Source: Pseudoluteimonas sp047602125
GTDB taxonomy: Bacteria > Pseudomonadota > Gammaproteobacteria > Xanthomonadales > Xanthomonadaceae
Assembly (NCBI GenBank): GCA_047602125.1
Contig: JASGIB010000001.1
Span: 2,046,001 to 2,110,000 of the forward strand
DNA length: 64,000 nt
Direction: 5' to 3'
Shown: positions 32,735 through 41,801 of the stretch, piece after piece
Layout of the letters: each line of letters opens with the position of its first letter
Numbering within the stretch: the first letter of the stretch is position 1
Translations under genes and position numbers: made by a program
Notes under the pieces: generated by a model
The model's input: only the letters and a program-made list of their open reading frames with translations
Databases searched by the model: none
Told to the model about the DNA's origin: nothing

Positions 32735-35644
32735 TCAGAACTTGACCGTGTAACGGCCGAAGAAGAAGCGACCGATCGTGTCGAAGGTGCTCACGTCGGT
32801 GTTGGCGTTCAACACGTTGTTCTGGAACATCATCGGCGGCTGCTTGTCGGTCAGGTTGTCCACGCCCACTTCGATCGTCGAATTGATCTTCGGCAGGGCA
32901 TAGCTGGCCGACAGGCTGTGCGTGATGTACGAACCGTAGGACTTCGAGTAGCAGAAGGCGTCATCGTTTTGGCAGCCACCGTCGGCACTGGCGATCGTGA
33001 ATCCGCCGACATAACGCATGCGGTACGCAGCGGACCAGTCGCCCATGCTCCAGTTGGCGAACAGGCGGCTACGCACGCGCGAGTAGTTGCCGAAGTCCTT
33101 GTTGTAGATGCCAGCCAGGGACGTGGTGCCGGCGCCGACGTCGATGTCGTACTGGGCGATGTAGGTGCCGTCGAAGCCGAAGCTCCAGCTACCCCACGAG
33201 GTGTCGGGCAACTTGTAGCGCAACGCCAGGTCCCAGCCCTTGGTGTCCAGGCGGCCGAGGTTGACGGTTGGCTGGCTGATGTATTGGACTTGGCCATTGC
33301 CCTTGCGGTGGATGAAGCCGCAGAACGGACTGGACTCGTCGGCGTAGCAGGCATCGACTGCCGTCTGCGCGCCGATCGTGGTGATCAGGTCGTTCAGGTA
33401 GATGCGCCAGTAGTCGACGCTGACCGAGAAGCCTGGCAACCAGCTCGGGTCGTAGACCACGCCCCAGTCGAAGGACTTGCCCTGCTCGGGCTTGAGGCTG
33501 TAGCCGGCATACGCCGAACCGGACACCACGCCCGTGGACTGGCTGAGTCCGGTGGATGCGGTACCGCCGGCCGGGATCGCGGTGGCTCCGGTCGGAGCGC
33601 CGCAGGCGTTCTCGTGATTGAGCGCCGAGCCGGTCGCGCCGTATCCGACGCAGGGATCAACGAACTGGGGTGCATTGCCGGCCGGGCCGGCGAAGACGTC
33701 GGCGATGGCGGGGGCGCGGAACACCTCGGCCACCGTGCCACGCAGCAGCACGCTGTCGGCCGGGCGCCATTCCACCTGCAGCTTCGAGCTGGTGTTGTTG
33801 CCGAACAGGTCGAAGTCCGAGTAACGCGTGCCGAGGGTGACGTTCAGGGACTTCGCGAACGGCATGTCCTTCAGCAGCGGCAGGAACAATTCGCCGTACA
33901 ACTCGTTGGAGGTGTAGGAACCGCTCACCGGCGAAGAGCACGCTTCCTGGGCGATGAAGCACTGGCCGCTGGAGTCGGCGATCGTGATGAAGTCGACGTC
34001 GCTGCGCAGGTATTCCTTGCGCCACTGCGCGCCGAACGCCAACTGCGCGGCGCCGGCGGGCATGTCGAACAGTTCGCCCGAGGCATTCGCCTCGACGCTC
34101 TTCATGATGTAGAGCTGGCTGCTGAGCGGGTTGGCCGTGTACTGGCCCAGCGTCGCGATGGTCTGCGGATCGTCGATGTTGAAGATGTTGAGCGGGGTGC
34201 AGCCGTCGATCACGTTGCCGGCGGTACCGCACTTCACGACGCCGTCGGTGTCCAGGAACGACGGGCCGAGGGCGTCACGCAGGCCTTCGTAGTAGACATA
34301 CCCGCGCGTCAGCGAGGACTGGTTCTGGTGGCCGTAGTTCAGCGCCACGTCCCACTTCCAGGTATCGCCGAGGAAGCCTTCCAGGCCGGTCACGAACTGG
34401 TCGGTCACGGTGTTGAAGAACGCCGAACGCTGGCCCAGCGAGGTGAAGCGGGTCAGGAACTCGTTGTCGTCGGTATCGCTGACGGGACCGAAGTTCACGC
34501 CGAACGGGTTGTAGTAGTTGTCGGCCGAGATGACCACGCCATCGCTGTCCGCGTCGAACGGGAGCGCGGCGATGCCGAAGTTCGCGGAAGTCTTGTTGTG
34601 GTAGTACTCGATGAACGCGTTGACGTCGTCGGTCAGCTGGTAGTTGCCCAGGAAGAACGCGTTGGTGCGCTCCTGCGGGGTCTGGATCAGGTTCGTGCGC
34701 TGGTAGTTGAACGCGTCGGAGCTCGCCGCATAGCAGCGATAGTCGGAAGGCGAGGAGCCTGCGGCACCGGGGATGCGAGTCACGGACGTGCCCGTGCAGC
34801 CGAGGGCCGTCAGGGTCGGGTCGCCTTCCGGCAGGTAGATGCGGCCACGCGGGTTGCGGCCGGAGCCGATCGATCCGTCGAGGCCGACGATGCTGCCGCC
34901 GTACAGGTACACCGCATTCTTGGAGAAATCGCGATCGGCCGAGGAAATGCCGTCGAACTTGTTGTAGTTCACGCCGGCGACCACGTTGCCCTTCTCGCCG
35001 GTCTGGCCGAAGGTGAACGAGCCGCCCGTGCGCTGGCCATCATTGCGGCTGGAAATGCCGTAGTCGACGGAGGCCTGCATGCCGTCGAAGTCCTTGCGCA
35101 TGATGAAGTTCACCACGCCCGCGACCGCGTCCGAGCCGTACACCGAGGAGGCGCCCACGGTCAGCACTTCGATGCGCTCCACCGCCGAGGCCGGGATCGA
35201 GTTGACGTCCGCGCCGCCGTCGGTACCGCCGATGTGCAGCATGCGGCGGCCGTTGATCAGGACCAGGGTGCGCTGCGAGCCGAGGCCGCGCAGTTCGACG
35301 GTCGAGGCGCCGGTACCGCCGCCGTTGTTGACCGTCGGGTTGGTCGCCGCGCCGGCGATGTTGGGCAGTTCCTGCACCAGGTCGCCGATGGTCAGCTTGC
35401 CGGTCTTCTCGATCGCCTGGCGATCGATGGTCACGACCGGGCTGGCGTTTTCGGCATCGACGCGGCGGATGCGCGAACCGGTGACTTCGATGCGGTCCAG
35501 GGTCTTGGCCTGTTCGGCATCCGTGGCCGGGGCCGGCGTGGTCGCGTCTTGCGCAAACGCGACACCCGTCCCCGCCAGGGTGGTGACGCCCACTGCGAGT
35601 GCGACGGAAATCGCATCGCGGAGCTTGGTGGTCTTCAAGGTCAT
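32735..35644 (-). CDS. TonB-dependent outer-membrane receptor
   Basis: A 969-residue receptor starting at ATG 35644 with GGAGAG upstream (an ATG 33 nt earlier lacks one). Signal peptide about 1-33 ending VAFAQDA. A TonB-box-like start of the plug is seen in KTLDRIEVTGSRIRR, the plug domain runs to about 170 (GDLVQELPNIAG, ELRGLGSQRTLVLINGRR, GASSVYGSDAVAGVVNFIMR), and a 22-strand-type barrel ends in aromatic FGRYTVKF. The barrel holds several Cys pairs. This 'DxxNxSPVVTIDR' plug type is abundant in Xanthomonadaceae and usually imports large substrates such as glycans, peptides or siderophores. Ligand unknown. Confidence 0.95.
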   Translation of the reverse strand: MTLKTTKLRDAISVALAVGVTTLAGTGVAFAQDATTPAPATDAEQAKTLDRIEVTGSRIRRVDAENASPVVTIDRQAIEKTGKLTIGDLVQELPNIAGAATNPTVNNGGGTGASTVELRGLGSQRTLVLINGRRMLHIGGTDGGADVNSIPASAVERIEVLTVGASSVYGSDAVAGVVNFIMRKDFDGMQASVDYGISSRNDGQRTGGSFTFGQTGEKGNVVAGVNYNKFDGISSADRDFSKNAVYLYGGSIVGLDGSIGSGRNPRGRIYLPEGDPTLTALGCTGTSVTRIPGAAGSSPSDYRCYAASSDAFNYQRTNLIQTPQERTNAFFLGNYQLTDDVNAFIEYYHNKTSANFGIAALPFDADSDGVVISADNYYNPFGVNFGPVSDTDDNEFLTRFTSLGQRSAFFNTVTDQFVTGLEGFLGDTWKWDVALNYGHQNQSSLTRGYVYYEGLRDALGPSFLDTDGVVKCGTAGNVIDGCTPLNIFNIDDPQTIATLGQYTANPLSSQLYIMKSVEANASGELFDMPAGAAQLAFGAQWRKEYLRSDVDFITIADSSGQCFIAQEACSSPVSGSYTSNELYGELFLPLLKDMPFAKSLNVTLGTRYSDFDLFGNNTSSKLQVEWRPADSVLLRGTVAEVFRAPAIADVFAGPAGNAPQFVDPCVGYGATGSALNHENACGAPTGATAIPAGGTASTGLSQSTGVVSGSAYAGYSLKPEQGKSFDWGVVYDPSWLPGFSVSVDYWRIYLNDLITTIGAQTAVDACYADESSPFCGFIHRKGNGQVQYISQPTVNLGRLDTKGWDLALRYKLPDTSWGSWSFGFDGTYIAQYDIDVGAGTTSLAGIYNKDFGNYSRVRSRLFANWSMGDWSAAYRMRYVGGFTIASADGGCQNDDAFCYSKSYGSYITHSLSASYALPKINSTIEVGVDNLTDKQPPMMFQNNVLNANTDVSTFDTIGRFFFGRYTVKF

Positions 35645-35827
35645 CTCTCTCTCCAAGTGAGTCTTGGTAATTCCCATGGGAACCTACCCGGAGGAGTCAA
35701 GAAAGACGCCAAATCCGGTCAGGCCGGGGCCGATAGTAGCCGCCTTCGGAGAGAAATTAAAGTGCCGTTAAACGGCTCAGGAATCCCTTTCGGGACAAAT
35801 ACTTGCCCGCAATCACAGAACGAGATT

Positions 35828-36685
35828 CTAGAGATCCTGCTCGTAGCGGATATAAGGCACGGCGCCGTCGTCCGCCTGCCCGTCTTCGTCGCTGCCCAGG
35901 GAGAAGGGGTTCTTGCCCCGGGTGATGACGTTGTCCGCGCCCACGGAGAGTTGGCCGCTCCAGGGGGTACGCCAGGTGAGGCCGATGCCGAGCCCCTCCC
36001 ATTTCGCCTGCCCCGGGGTATCGGTGACGTGGCCGACGATGTTTGCGCTGAAGGCGCCGATGCCGCCGGCCAGGCTCAGGGAGCGGGTGGTGAACTGGTC
36101 CGGAAGCAGGCCGCTGGCCTGGGCATCGAGATAGGGCACGAGGCGCGCCTTGGCCACGGTACCGGCGATGGAGACGTAGCCTTCGCGCGGCAGCGATTTG
36201 CGCGCGAACACGGTCAGGTCGTTGACATCGACCTTGGTGGAACCCGTGCCGGGCGTCAGCCAGGCGGGCAGGGTGTCGCGGCCATCGCCGATACCGACGC
36301 CGAAACGTGCGCCGCCCCGCGAAAACGCGGCAGTCGCGGCATTGCGCCGCGAATTGCCGTCCGTATCCAGCGAGGCGAGGAGGCAGTTGTTGGCGAGGTT
36401 GCCGATCGCGCTGGCGATGCCGCTCTTGCGATCGCACAACAAGGCGAGCGAATCGCCTGCATCGAGGCCGAAGGTGGCATCGAGGGAACTGTTGCCGAAG
36501 CGGAAGCGTCCGCCGGCTTCCGCGGCCGAAGTGGGTTCGAGCACGAGCACGGCCTCGACCTTGCCGCTGGCGTTGTTCCACACCGGCAAGACCGTCTTGT
36601 CCCCGGGCGCGGACTGCGCGCGCGCGCCACCGGCCACGCCGATGGCGAGGAGCAAGGCGAGCGGCAGGGAAAGGCGGCGGGACAT
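35828..36685 (-). CDS. secreted protein of unknown function, possibly outer-membrane-associated
   Basis: A 285-residue protein with a signal peptide (SLPLALLLAIGVAGGARA, cut before QSAPGD). The mature part is Gly/Asp/Ser-rich with many short alternating strands, two Cys (LLCDRK, NNCLLA), and a C-terminal half whose strands (GIGLTWRTPWSGQLSVGADN) resemble an outer-membrane beta structure. The final residues YIRYEQDL lack the terminal aromatic typical of barrels. I do not recognise the family. It precedes the TonB receptor on the same strand with 183 nt between, so independent transcription is likely. Confidence 0.7.
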   Translation of the reverse strand: MSRRLSLPLALLLAIGVAGGARAQSAPGDKTVLPVWNNASGKVEAVLVLEPTSAAEAGGRFRFGNSSLDATFGLDAGDSLALLCDRKSGIASAIGNLANNCLLASLDTDGNSRRNAATAAFSRGGARFGVGIGDGRDTLPAWLTPGTGSTKVDVNDLTVFARKSLPREGYVSIAGTVAKARLVPYLDAQASGLLPDQFTTRSLSLAGGIGAFSANIVGHVTDTPGQAKWEGLGIGLTWRTPWSGQLSVGADNVITRGKNPFSLGSDEDGQADDGAVPYIRYEQDL

Positions 36686-36793
36686 GGCGTGGGTCAGACC
36701 GGGCGTGAGCCGGCAAGTTCCTCGGGTTCAGGCGCCCCGAGCTTATTCGATTTATGTTTCTTTAACAACCGGGTCATCCCCATTCAGATTCGA

Positions 36794-37729
36794 TCACTGC
36801 AGGGTTCCCGGGGCTTCGGCCGTGGCCTGCGGGGCCGCGAACAGTGCATCGGCTTGGCCCTGGTCGAAACGGTAGGCCTGGCCGCAGAACTCGCACCTGA
36901 CCTCCGCCGTTCCGTCCCCCGCCTGGACCGCGGCATCGACCTCGGCGCGGCCCAGCGACACCAGCATTGCCGACACGCGTTCCCGCGAACAGGAACAGGC
37001 AAAACGCAGCGGCCGCCGGTCGAGCCACTGCGGGGTGTCCTGGTGGAACAGGCGGTAGACCAGGGCGTCGGCCGGTTGCGCCAGCAATTCGGCGGGGCCA
37101 AGGGTGTCGAACAGCAGGGAAACCCGGTTCCAGCCATCGGCGTCGCCACCGTCGCCCGGCAGCTTTTGCAGCATCAGGCCGGCGGCCTGATGCTCGTCCG
37201 CGACGAGCAGCAATCGGGTCGGGAGCTGTTCGGACTGGCGGAAATAATCCTCGAACGCCCCGGCCAGGGTCTCCGCGGACAACGCCACCAGTCCCTGGTA
37301 GCGGATGGGCTCGCGCCCGCCCTTGCCGGGGTTCTCGATGGTGATCGCCAGCACGCCGCCGGGGGCAGCCTCGCCCAGATTGCGCGAGACCTCGCCTTCG
37401 CCCAACTGCGCGATGCCGCGCAAGGTGCCGGCGGCGGTGCATTCGGCGAACAGGGTGCGCAGCGCGCCCTCGCCGAGCAATTGCACCGACAGGCGCCCGT
37501 CGACCTTGGCATGGCCGGTGAACAGCGCCGCCGCGGCCACGGCTTCGCCGAGCAGTTCGGCCACGGCCGCCGGGTATTCGGCGCGTCCGCGGATTTCGCG
37601 CCAGGCTTCGTCCAGCCGCACATGCACGCCGCGCACGCCGGCGTCGGACAGCAGGAAGCGTCCCAGCTGGTCGGGGGCGGCGTGTGTGGTCGTCTCGGGC
37701 ATGGCGGGATTCGTGTCGGTGCTCGGCAT
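36794..37729 (-). CDS. hslO: Hsp33 redox-regulated holdase chaperone
   Basis: A 311-residue Hsp33. Under oxidative stress its C-terminal zinc centre loses zinc, forms disulfides and exposes a surface binding unfolded proteins. The zinc cysteines are visible as CSC (FACSCSRERV) and CEFC (VRCEFCGQAY) near the C-terminus. The N-terminal domain has LLGEAVAAAALFTGHAKVDG and FAECTAAGTLRGIAQ. ATG 37729 and 37702 are both possible starts. It is divergent from mtgA, with 46 nt between starts. Confidence 0.95.
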   Translation of the reverse strand: MPSTDTNPAMPETTTHAAPDQLGRFLLSDAGVRGVHVRLDEAWREIRGRAEYPAAVAELLGEAVAAAALFTGHAKVDGRLSVQLLGEGALRTLFAECTAAGTLRGIAQLGEGEVSRNLGEAAPGGVLAITIENPGKGGREPIRYQGLVALSAETLAGAFEDYFRQSEQLPTRLLLVADEHQAAGLMLQKLPGDGGDADGWNRVSLLFDTLGPAELLAQPADALVYRLFHQDTPQWLDRRPLRFACSCSRERVSAMLVSLGRAEVDAAVQAGDGTAEVRCEFCGQAYRFDQGQADALFAAPQATAEAPGTLQ

Positions 37730-37775
37730 CGGGATAATGCTCCGCGGTGGGTTTCGATGAAATGGGGCCGGGGAC

Positions 37776-38555
37776 GTGGATGCGCAAGCGAACGTGATGG
37801 AAGCCAGGGCGCGGACGCGCAAGCGCCGCCGGCGCTGGCTGCACTGGTTGTGGAAGCTGCCGCTGCTGTTCGTGCTAGTCAGCTTTTCGCAGGTGCTGTT
37901 GCTGCGCGTCATCGATCCGCCGTTCTCCAGCTTCATGGCGATCCGCCAGTTGCAGGCGTTCGCGCACGGCGATTGGTCGTTCCGCATGGCCCACCACTGG
38001 CGCGGCCTGTCGCAGGTCTCGCCGAACCTGCCGGTGGCGCTGGTCGCGGCCGAGGACCAGAACTTCATGCGCCACCACGGCTTCGACTTCGCGGCCATCG
38101 ACAAGGCGCGTGCGCACAACGCACGGATGGTCGAGCGCGCCGAGAAGCGCGGCACGCCGGTGCGGCGCCTGCGCGGCGCCAGCACCATCAGCCAGCAGAC
38201 CGCGAAGAACCTGTTCCTGTGGGCGGGCAACGGCCCCACGCGCTGGCTGCGCAAGGGGCTGGAGGCCTGGTACACGGTGCTGATGGAGGCGATGTGGCCG
38301 AAATCGCGCATCCTTGAGATGTATGCGAACTTCGCCGAATTCGGCGACGGCATATATGGCGCACAGGCGGCGGCGCGCAGTTTCTGGGGCAAGGACGCGT
38401 CGCGGCTGTCGCCGGCCGAAGCCGCGCGGATGGCGGCCGTCCTGCCGAACCCGCGACGCTACAGCGTGGCCCGGCCCGGCCCCTACGTGCAGCGCCGCGC
38501 GGCTGCGATCCAGCGGCAGATGCGGGCCATGGGCGGAACGGCCGCGCTGGAATGA
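37776..38555 (+). CDS. mtgA: monofunctional peptidoglycan glycosyltransferase
   Basis: A 259-residue GT51 enzyme that polymerises lipid II into glycan strands, without a transpeptidase domain. Basic N-terminus, one membrane anchor (KLPLLFVLVSFSQVLLLRV, about 27-46), then the GT51 motifs: catalytic Glu in VALVAAEDQNFMRHHGFD, GASTISQQTAKNLFLW, and EMYANFAEFGDGIYGAQAAA. Start is GTG 37776; ATG 37797 is an alternative. It is a standalone gene between hslO and a glycosyltransferase. Confidence 0.95.
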   Translation: MDAQANVMEARARTRKRRRRWLHWLWKLPLLFVLVSFSQVLLLRVIDPPFSSFMAIRQLQAFAHGDWSFRMAHHWRGLSQVSPNLPVALVAAEDQNFMRHHGFDFAAIDKARAHNARMVERAEKRGTPVRRLRGASTISQQTAKNLFLWAGNGPTRWLRKGLEAWYTVLMEAMWPKSRILEMYANFAEFGDGIYGAQAAARSFWGKDASRLSPAEAARMAAVLPNPRRYSVARPGPYVQRRAAAIQRQMRAMGGTAALE

Positions 38556-38588
38556 ATCGGCAAGGCGCGCCCGGGCTACCATCGCCGC

Positions 38589-39629
38589 ATGCCGGATGAA
38601 TCCCGCCACATGCTGACCCTGACCGTGGTCGTCGCCGCCTTCAACGAGGAGGCCGCGCTGCCGTTGCTGCAGCCGCGCATCGCCGTGGCGCTGGACGCTT
38701 TGCGGCGCGATGCGGGCGTGGAAGGACGTGTGCTGTATGTCGACGACGGCAGTCGCGACGGTACCTGGGACTCGCTGCAGGCGATCGCGGAGCAGGATCC
38801 GCGCGTGTCGCTGCTGCGGCTGTCGCGCAACTTCGGCAAGGAGCTCGCGCTGACCGCGGGCCTCGACCGCGTCACCGAAGGCGCGGCGCTGATCCTCGAT
38901 GCCGACGGCCAGGATCCGCCGGAGCTGGTCCCGCGGTTCGTCGCGAAATGGCAGGAAGGCTTCGACGACGTGCACGGCACCCGCATCGCGCGCGAAGGCG
39001 AGGGTTGGCTGAAGCGCGCCACCGCGCACGTGTTCTACCGGCTGATCGGTCGGCTGTCGAAGACCCCGGTGCCCGCCGATACCGGCGATTTCCGCCTGCT
39101 TTCGCCGCGTGCGCTGGCCGCGCTGCGCGAACTGCGCGAACGCCACCGCTTCATGAAGGGCCTGTTCGGCTGGATCGGGTTCAACCGCGTCTCGATTCCC
39201 TACCAGCGCGAACCGCGCCTCGCCGGGCGCAGCAAGTTCGGTTTCTGGAAGCTGTGGAACTTCGCGCTGGAAGGCATCACCAGCTTCAGCACCGCGCCGC
39301 TGCGCGTCGCGACCTACCTCGGCATCGCCACCGCGTTCGTCGCCTTCGTCTACGGAACGTGGATCATCGCCAAGGCTTTGCTGTGGGGCGATCCGGTCGC
39401 CGGCTGGCCGACGATGATGTCGGTGATCCTGTTCCTGGGCGGGGTGCAGCTGGTCGCGCTCGGCCTGATCGGTGAATACCTCGGCCGCCTGTACGAGGAA
39501 GCCAAGCAGCGCCCGCTATACCTCGTGGATGCATGGTTGCCGGCGGCAGGAGTATCCTCGGATTCGTCGGCCTCCGAAGGAGGGTTCCATGCGCAACGTC
39601 CGCCAGTTGCTCGCGTCGAAACCGGCTGA
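38589..39629 (+). CDS. family 2 glycosyltransferase with C-terminal membrane helices
   Basis: A 346-residue GT2 enzyme of the DPM1/GtrB/ArnC group, which moves a sugar from a nucleotide donor to undecaprenyl phosphate. Seen are VVVAAFNEEAALP, YVDDGSRDGTW, the metal-binding DADGQDPPELV, PADTGDFRLLSP and GRSKFGFWKLWNFALEG. Two membrane helices follow at about 240-300 (VATYLGIATAFVAFVYGTWI; MSVILFLGGVQLVALGLIGE). The last 14 codons overlap the CBS gene start. The sugar is not evident. Confidence 0.93.
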   Translation: MPDESRHMLTLTVVVAAFNEEAALPLLQPRIAVALDALRRDAGVEGRVLYVDDGSRDGTWDSLQAIAEQDPRVSLLRLSRNFGKELALTAGLDRVTEGAALILDADGQDPPELVPRFVAKWQEGFDDVHGTRIAREGEGWLKRATAHVFYRLIGRLSKTPVPADTGDFRLLSPRALAALRELRERHRFMKGLFGWIGFNRVSIPYQREPRLAGRSKFGFWKLWNFALEGITSFSTAPLRVATYLGIATAFVAFVYGTWIIAKALLWGDPVAGWPTMMSVILFLGGVQLVALGLIGEYLGRLYEEAKQRPLYLVDAWLPAAGVSSDSSASEGGFHAQRPPVARVETG

Positions 39630-40017
39630 GGTCCATTCCATCCCGCCGGATGCGCCCGTGATCGAGGCGTTGCGGCTGATGGCCGACAAGGGCATCGGCG
39701 CGGTGCTGGTGATGGAAGGCGGGAAGCTCGCGGGGATCCTTTCCGAACGCGATTACGCACGCAAGATCGCATTGCTCGGGCGCAGTTCCGCCGACACCCC
39801 GGTGCGCGACATCATGACCGCGGAACTTCACACCGTCGCGCCCGACGACGGCATCGAGCATTGCATGCAGGTCGTCACCGATGGCCGCATCCGCCACCTG
39901 CCGGTGCTGGAGCGCGGCGAACTGGTCGGGTTGGTCTCGATCGGCGACCTGGTCAAGGCGACGATGGAAGAGCAGCAACAGCAACTCGACCACCTGCAGC
40001 GGTACATCGCGTCCTGA
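39589..40017 (+). CDS. tandem CBS-domain protein
   Basis: A 142-residue protein made only of two CBS domains: PDAPVIEALRLMADKGIGAV and LAGILSERDYARKI in the first, VRDIMTAELHTVAPDDGIEH and GRIRHLPVLERGELVGLVSI in the second. CBS pairs bind adenosyl ligands such as AMP, ATP or SAM and act as energy sensors. Start ATG 39589 has AGGAGG upstream and lies inside the end of the glycosyltransferase gene (41-nt overlap in another frame). Partner unknown. Confidence 0.93.
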   Translation: MRNVRQLLASKPAEVHSIPPDAPVIEALRLMADKGIGAVLVMEGGKLAGILSERDYARKIALLGRSSADTPVRDIMTAELHTVAPDDGIEHCMQVVTDGRIRHLPVLERGELVGLVSIGDLVKATMEEQQQQLDHLQRYIAS

Positions 40018-40099
40018 AGCGCGGACTGGCGTTCTGCGCCGGGCGGTCGAACGCCTGGATCAGGACTCGCGGCGAAGCGGTGTGGATTTGAACGGGCCG

Positions 40100-40501
40100 T
40101 CAGGCAGCGGATCGCGACAGTGCACGCAGGGCATCCATCGCGGCCTGCGCCTGCCCAACGGGCACGAACACGTGGTCGTGGTGGACGCCCGCAACGACGT
40201 TGCAACTGATCCCGGCCCGCCCGAGCGCCTGCGAAAACGCGGCGGTCAGGCCGACGGCCGCAAGATCCGAGTGGACGCTGAGCGTGATCCATGCGGCGAT
40301 GAACGCAACCGGCAGGCCCAGTTCGAGGGCGATGTGTTCCCGGAGAACGACCGAAAGCCCTTCCGGCTCGCGGACCGAAGCCAAGACATGGTCCGGATCG
40401 AGTGAGTAACCGGAAGGCAGGGCCACAAAAGCGTAGCGGCCGGGGTTGAGTTCCGGCTGCATGTGGATCAGAAGCTCTTTGAGGTTCGTGATTGCCTGCA
40501 T
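40100..40501 (-). CDS. ACT-domain protein (DUF2241/ACT_7 type)
   Basis: A 133-residue protein starting at ATG 40501 with a G-rich box (GGGAAGTGG) upstream. It looks like a duplicated ACT-like fold: YAFVALPSGYSLDPDHVLAS, EPEGLSVVLREHIALELGLP, then WITLSVHSDLAAVGLTAAFS and NVVAGVHHDHVFVPVGQAQA. Such proteins probably bind amino acids, and no catalytic motif is present. It sits downstream of the MliC-like lipoprotein on the same strand with 67 nt between. Confidence 0.85.
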   Translation of the reverse strand: MQAITNLKELLIHMQPELNPGRYAFVALPSGYSLDPDHVLASVREPEGLSVVLREHIALELGLPVAFIAAWITLSVHSDLAAVGLTAAFSQALGRAGISCNVVAGVHHDHVFVPVGQAQAAMDALRALSRSAA

Positions 40502-40568
40502 TCCACTTCCCGAAGTGCGAATCGAGACGACGCGCGAAGCGGCATCGATTCGGATGGATCGCAAGCGC

Positions 40569-41030
40569 TCACGCGCTGGCTTGCGTCTCCGTGCACAACG
40601 TTTCCGCTTTGTCGCCATCGCTCAGGTGCAAGCCATCCGCGGCGCGTTCGATTCGCATATTTCTGTCGGAATAGACCTGCGACTGACCTTCGGCCGTGGA
40701 TGTCGGTTGCGACAATTGCGCAGTGCGCCCATCGGGCCAGGACACGGTCGCGGCGACGCCGTTGAAATGCACCTCGACCTGCGCGCCATCGTCGCACTGG
40801 TAGAAGGCGAAGCTGCCTTCCGGCATCGGCGCGGGTTGCTGTTGCGCTCCGGTTGCGTCGATCGGCAATTCCGGCGCAGTGGCGGCAATGGTCGTTGGCG
40901 TGGGTGCCGACGGTTCTGCCGTGCCCGCAGTATCCGGCTCCGCTCCGGCGGTCGGGGGCTCAGTGCCGCGACCGCAGGCGGCGAGCGCGAAGGCAAAAGC
41001 AAAAGAGATCAGTGCGGCATGTCGGCGCAT
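40569..41030 (-). CDS. lipoprotein with MliC-like (lysozyme inhibitor) domain
   Basis: A 153-residue protein. ATG 41030 (MRRHAALI) opens a lipoprotein signal with lipobox LAAC (FALAACGRG). A Pro/Thr/Ala-rich linker (about 25-70) leads to a C-terminal domain with FYQCDDGAQVEVHFNG, ATVSWPDGRTAQL and a final Cys in AETLCTE, the pattern of MliC/PliC c-type lysozyme inhibitors: a two-Cys beta-barrel with an xxYxCxDG start. It would protect peptidoglycan from host or competitor lysozyme at the outer membrane. Confidence 0.8.
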   Translation of the reverse strand: MRRHAALISFAFAFALAACGRGTEPPTAGAEPDTAGTAEPSAPTPTTIAATAPELPIDATGAQQQPAPMPEGSFAFYQCDDGAQVEVHFNGVAATVSWPDGRTAQLSQPTSTAEGQSQVYSDRNMRIERAADGLHLSDGDKAETLCTETQASA

Positions 41031-41069
41031 GGCGTGGAATGCAGAAGGAGGTTTCCGCACTCTAGCGCG

Positions 41070-41714
41070 TCATGCGCGGGGCAGCACCTGCGCGGCGATC
41101 GCGATGAAATGGCAGGCGCCGCCAGCGATCACGAACAGGTGCCAGATCGCGTGCGCATACGCAGGCGATTCGCGGTGGTAGAACACCGTGCCGAGCGTGT
41201 AGGCGGCGCCGCCCGCGAACAGCCAGCCGAGCGTCCATGCATCCAGCGCCGCCCAGACCGGCTTGATCGCGAACAGCACCAGCCAGCCCATCGCCACGTA
41301 GACGAGCGTGGAGAACAGCTTGAATCGCCCGGTACTGAACAGCTTGAACACGATGCCGATCGCGGCCAGCGTCCAGATCGCCGCGAACAGGATCCAGCCC
41401 GCCTTGCCGCGCAGCGCGACCAGGGTGAACGGCGTGTAGGTTCCCGCGATCAGCAGGTAGATCGCGCAATGGTCGAGCACCTTCAGGCGCGCCTTGCGCG
41501 CGGGAATGCGGGCACTGTGGTACAGGCTGGAAGCGAGGTGCATCAGCACCAGCGCGGACGAGAACGCCAGCGCCGAGGCCCATTGCCATGCGTCGCCATG
41601 CAGGATCGACTGCGGCAGCATCCAGCACGCGCCGGCGAACGCCAGCACGAAGCCCAGCCACGCGGTGGCGGCGTTGGCGCGTTCGTCGTGGTCGAATGCA
41701 AGGTGCATGCGCAT
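41070..41714 (-). CDS. hemolysin III family (YqfA/PAQR) integral membrane protein
   Basis: A 214-residue protein with seven hydrophobic segments. The PAQR/HlyIII hallmarks are present: HLASSLYHS in helix 2, DHCAIYLLIAGTYTPF in helix 3, and the C-terminal GTVFYHRE ... HAIWHLFVIAGGACHFIA with metal-binding His residues. Despite the name, family members are membrane hydrolase or receptor-like proteins rather than proven toxins. ATG 41714 or 41708 could start it. It is divergent from the sulfotransferase at 41802. Confidence 0.92.
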   Translation of the reverse strand: MRMHLAFDHDERANAATAWLGFVLAFAGACWMLPQSILHGDAWQWASALAFSSALVLMHLASSLYHSARIPARKARLKVLDHCAIYLLIAGTYTPFTLVALRGKAGWILFAAIWTLAAIGIVFKLFSTGRFKLFSTLVYVAMGWLVLFAIKPVWAALDAWTLGWLFAGGAAYTLGTVFYHRESPAYAHAIWHLFVIAGGACHFIAIAAQVLPRA

Positions 41715-41801
41715 GCGCCCACCATGCGCGCCCGGCGCCGAGCAATTGCTCCATGCCCCGGACCGGCTGCCGTATCATGGCGAAAAGCCGCTCCATTCCG
41801 C

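Noticed and set aside
32918..38317. An uninterrupted plus-strand frame of about 1,800 codons
   Set aside because: It runs antisense across the TonB receptor, the secreted orphan and hslO, which have clear motifs. Long empty frames opposite genes are expected in DNA this GC-rich.
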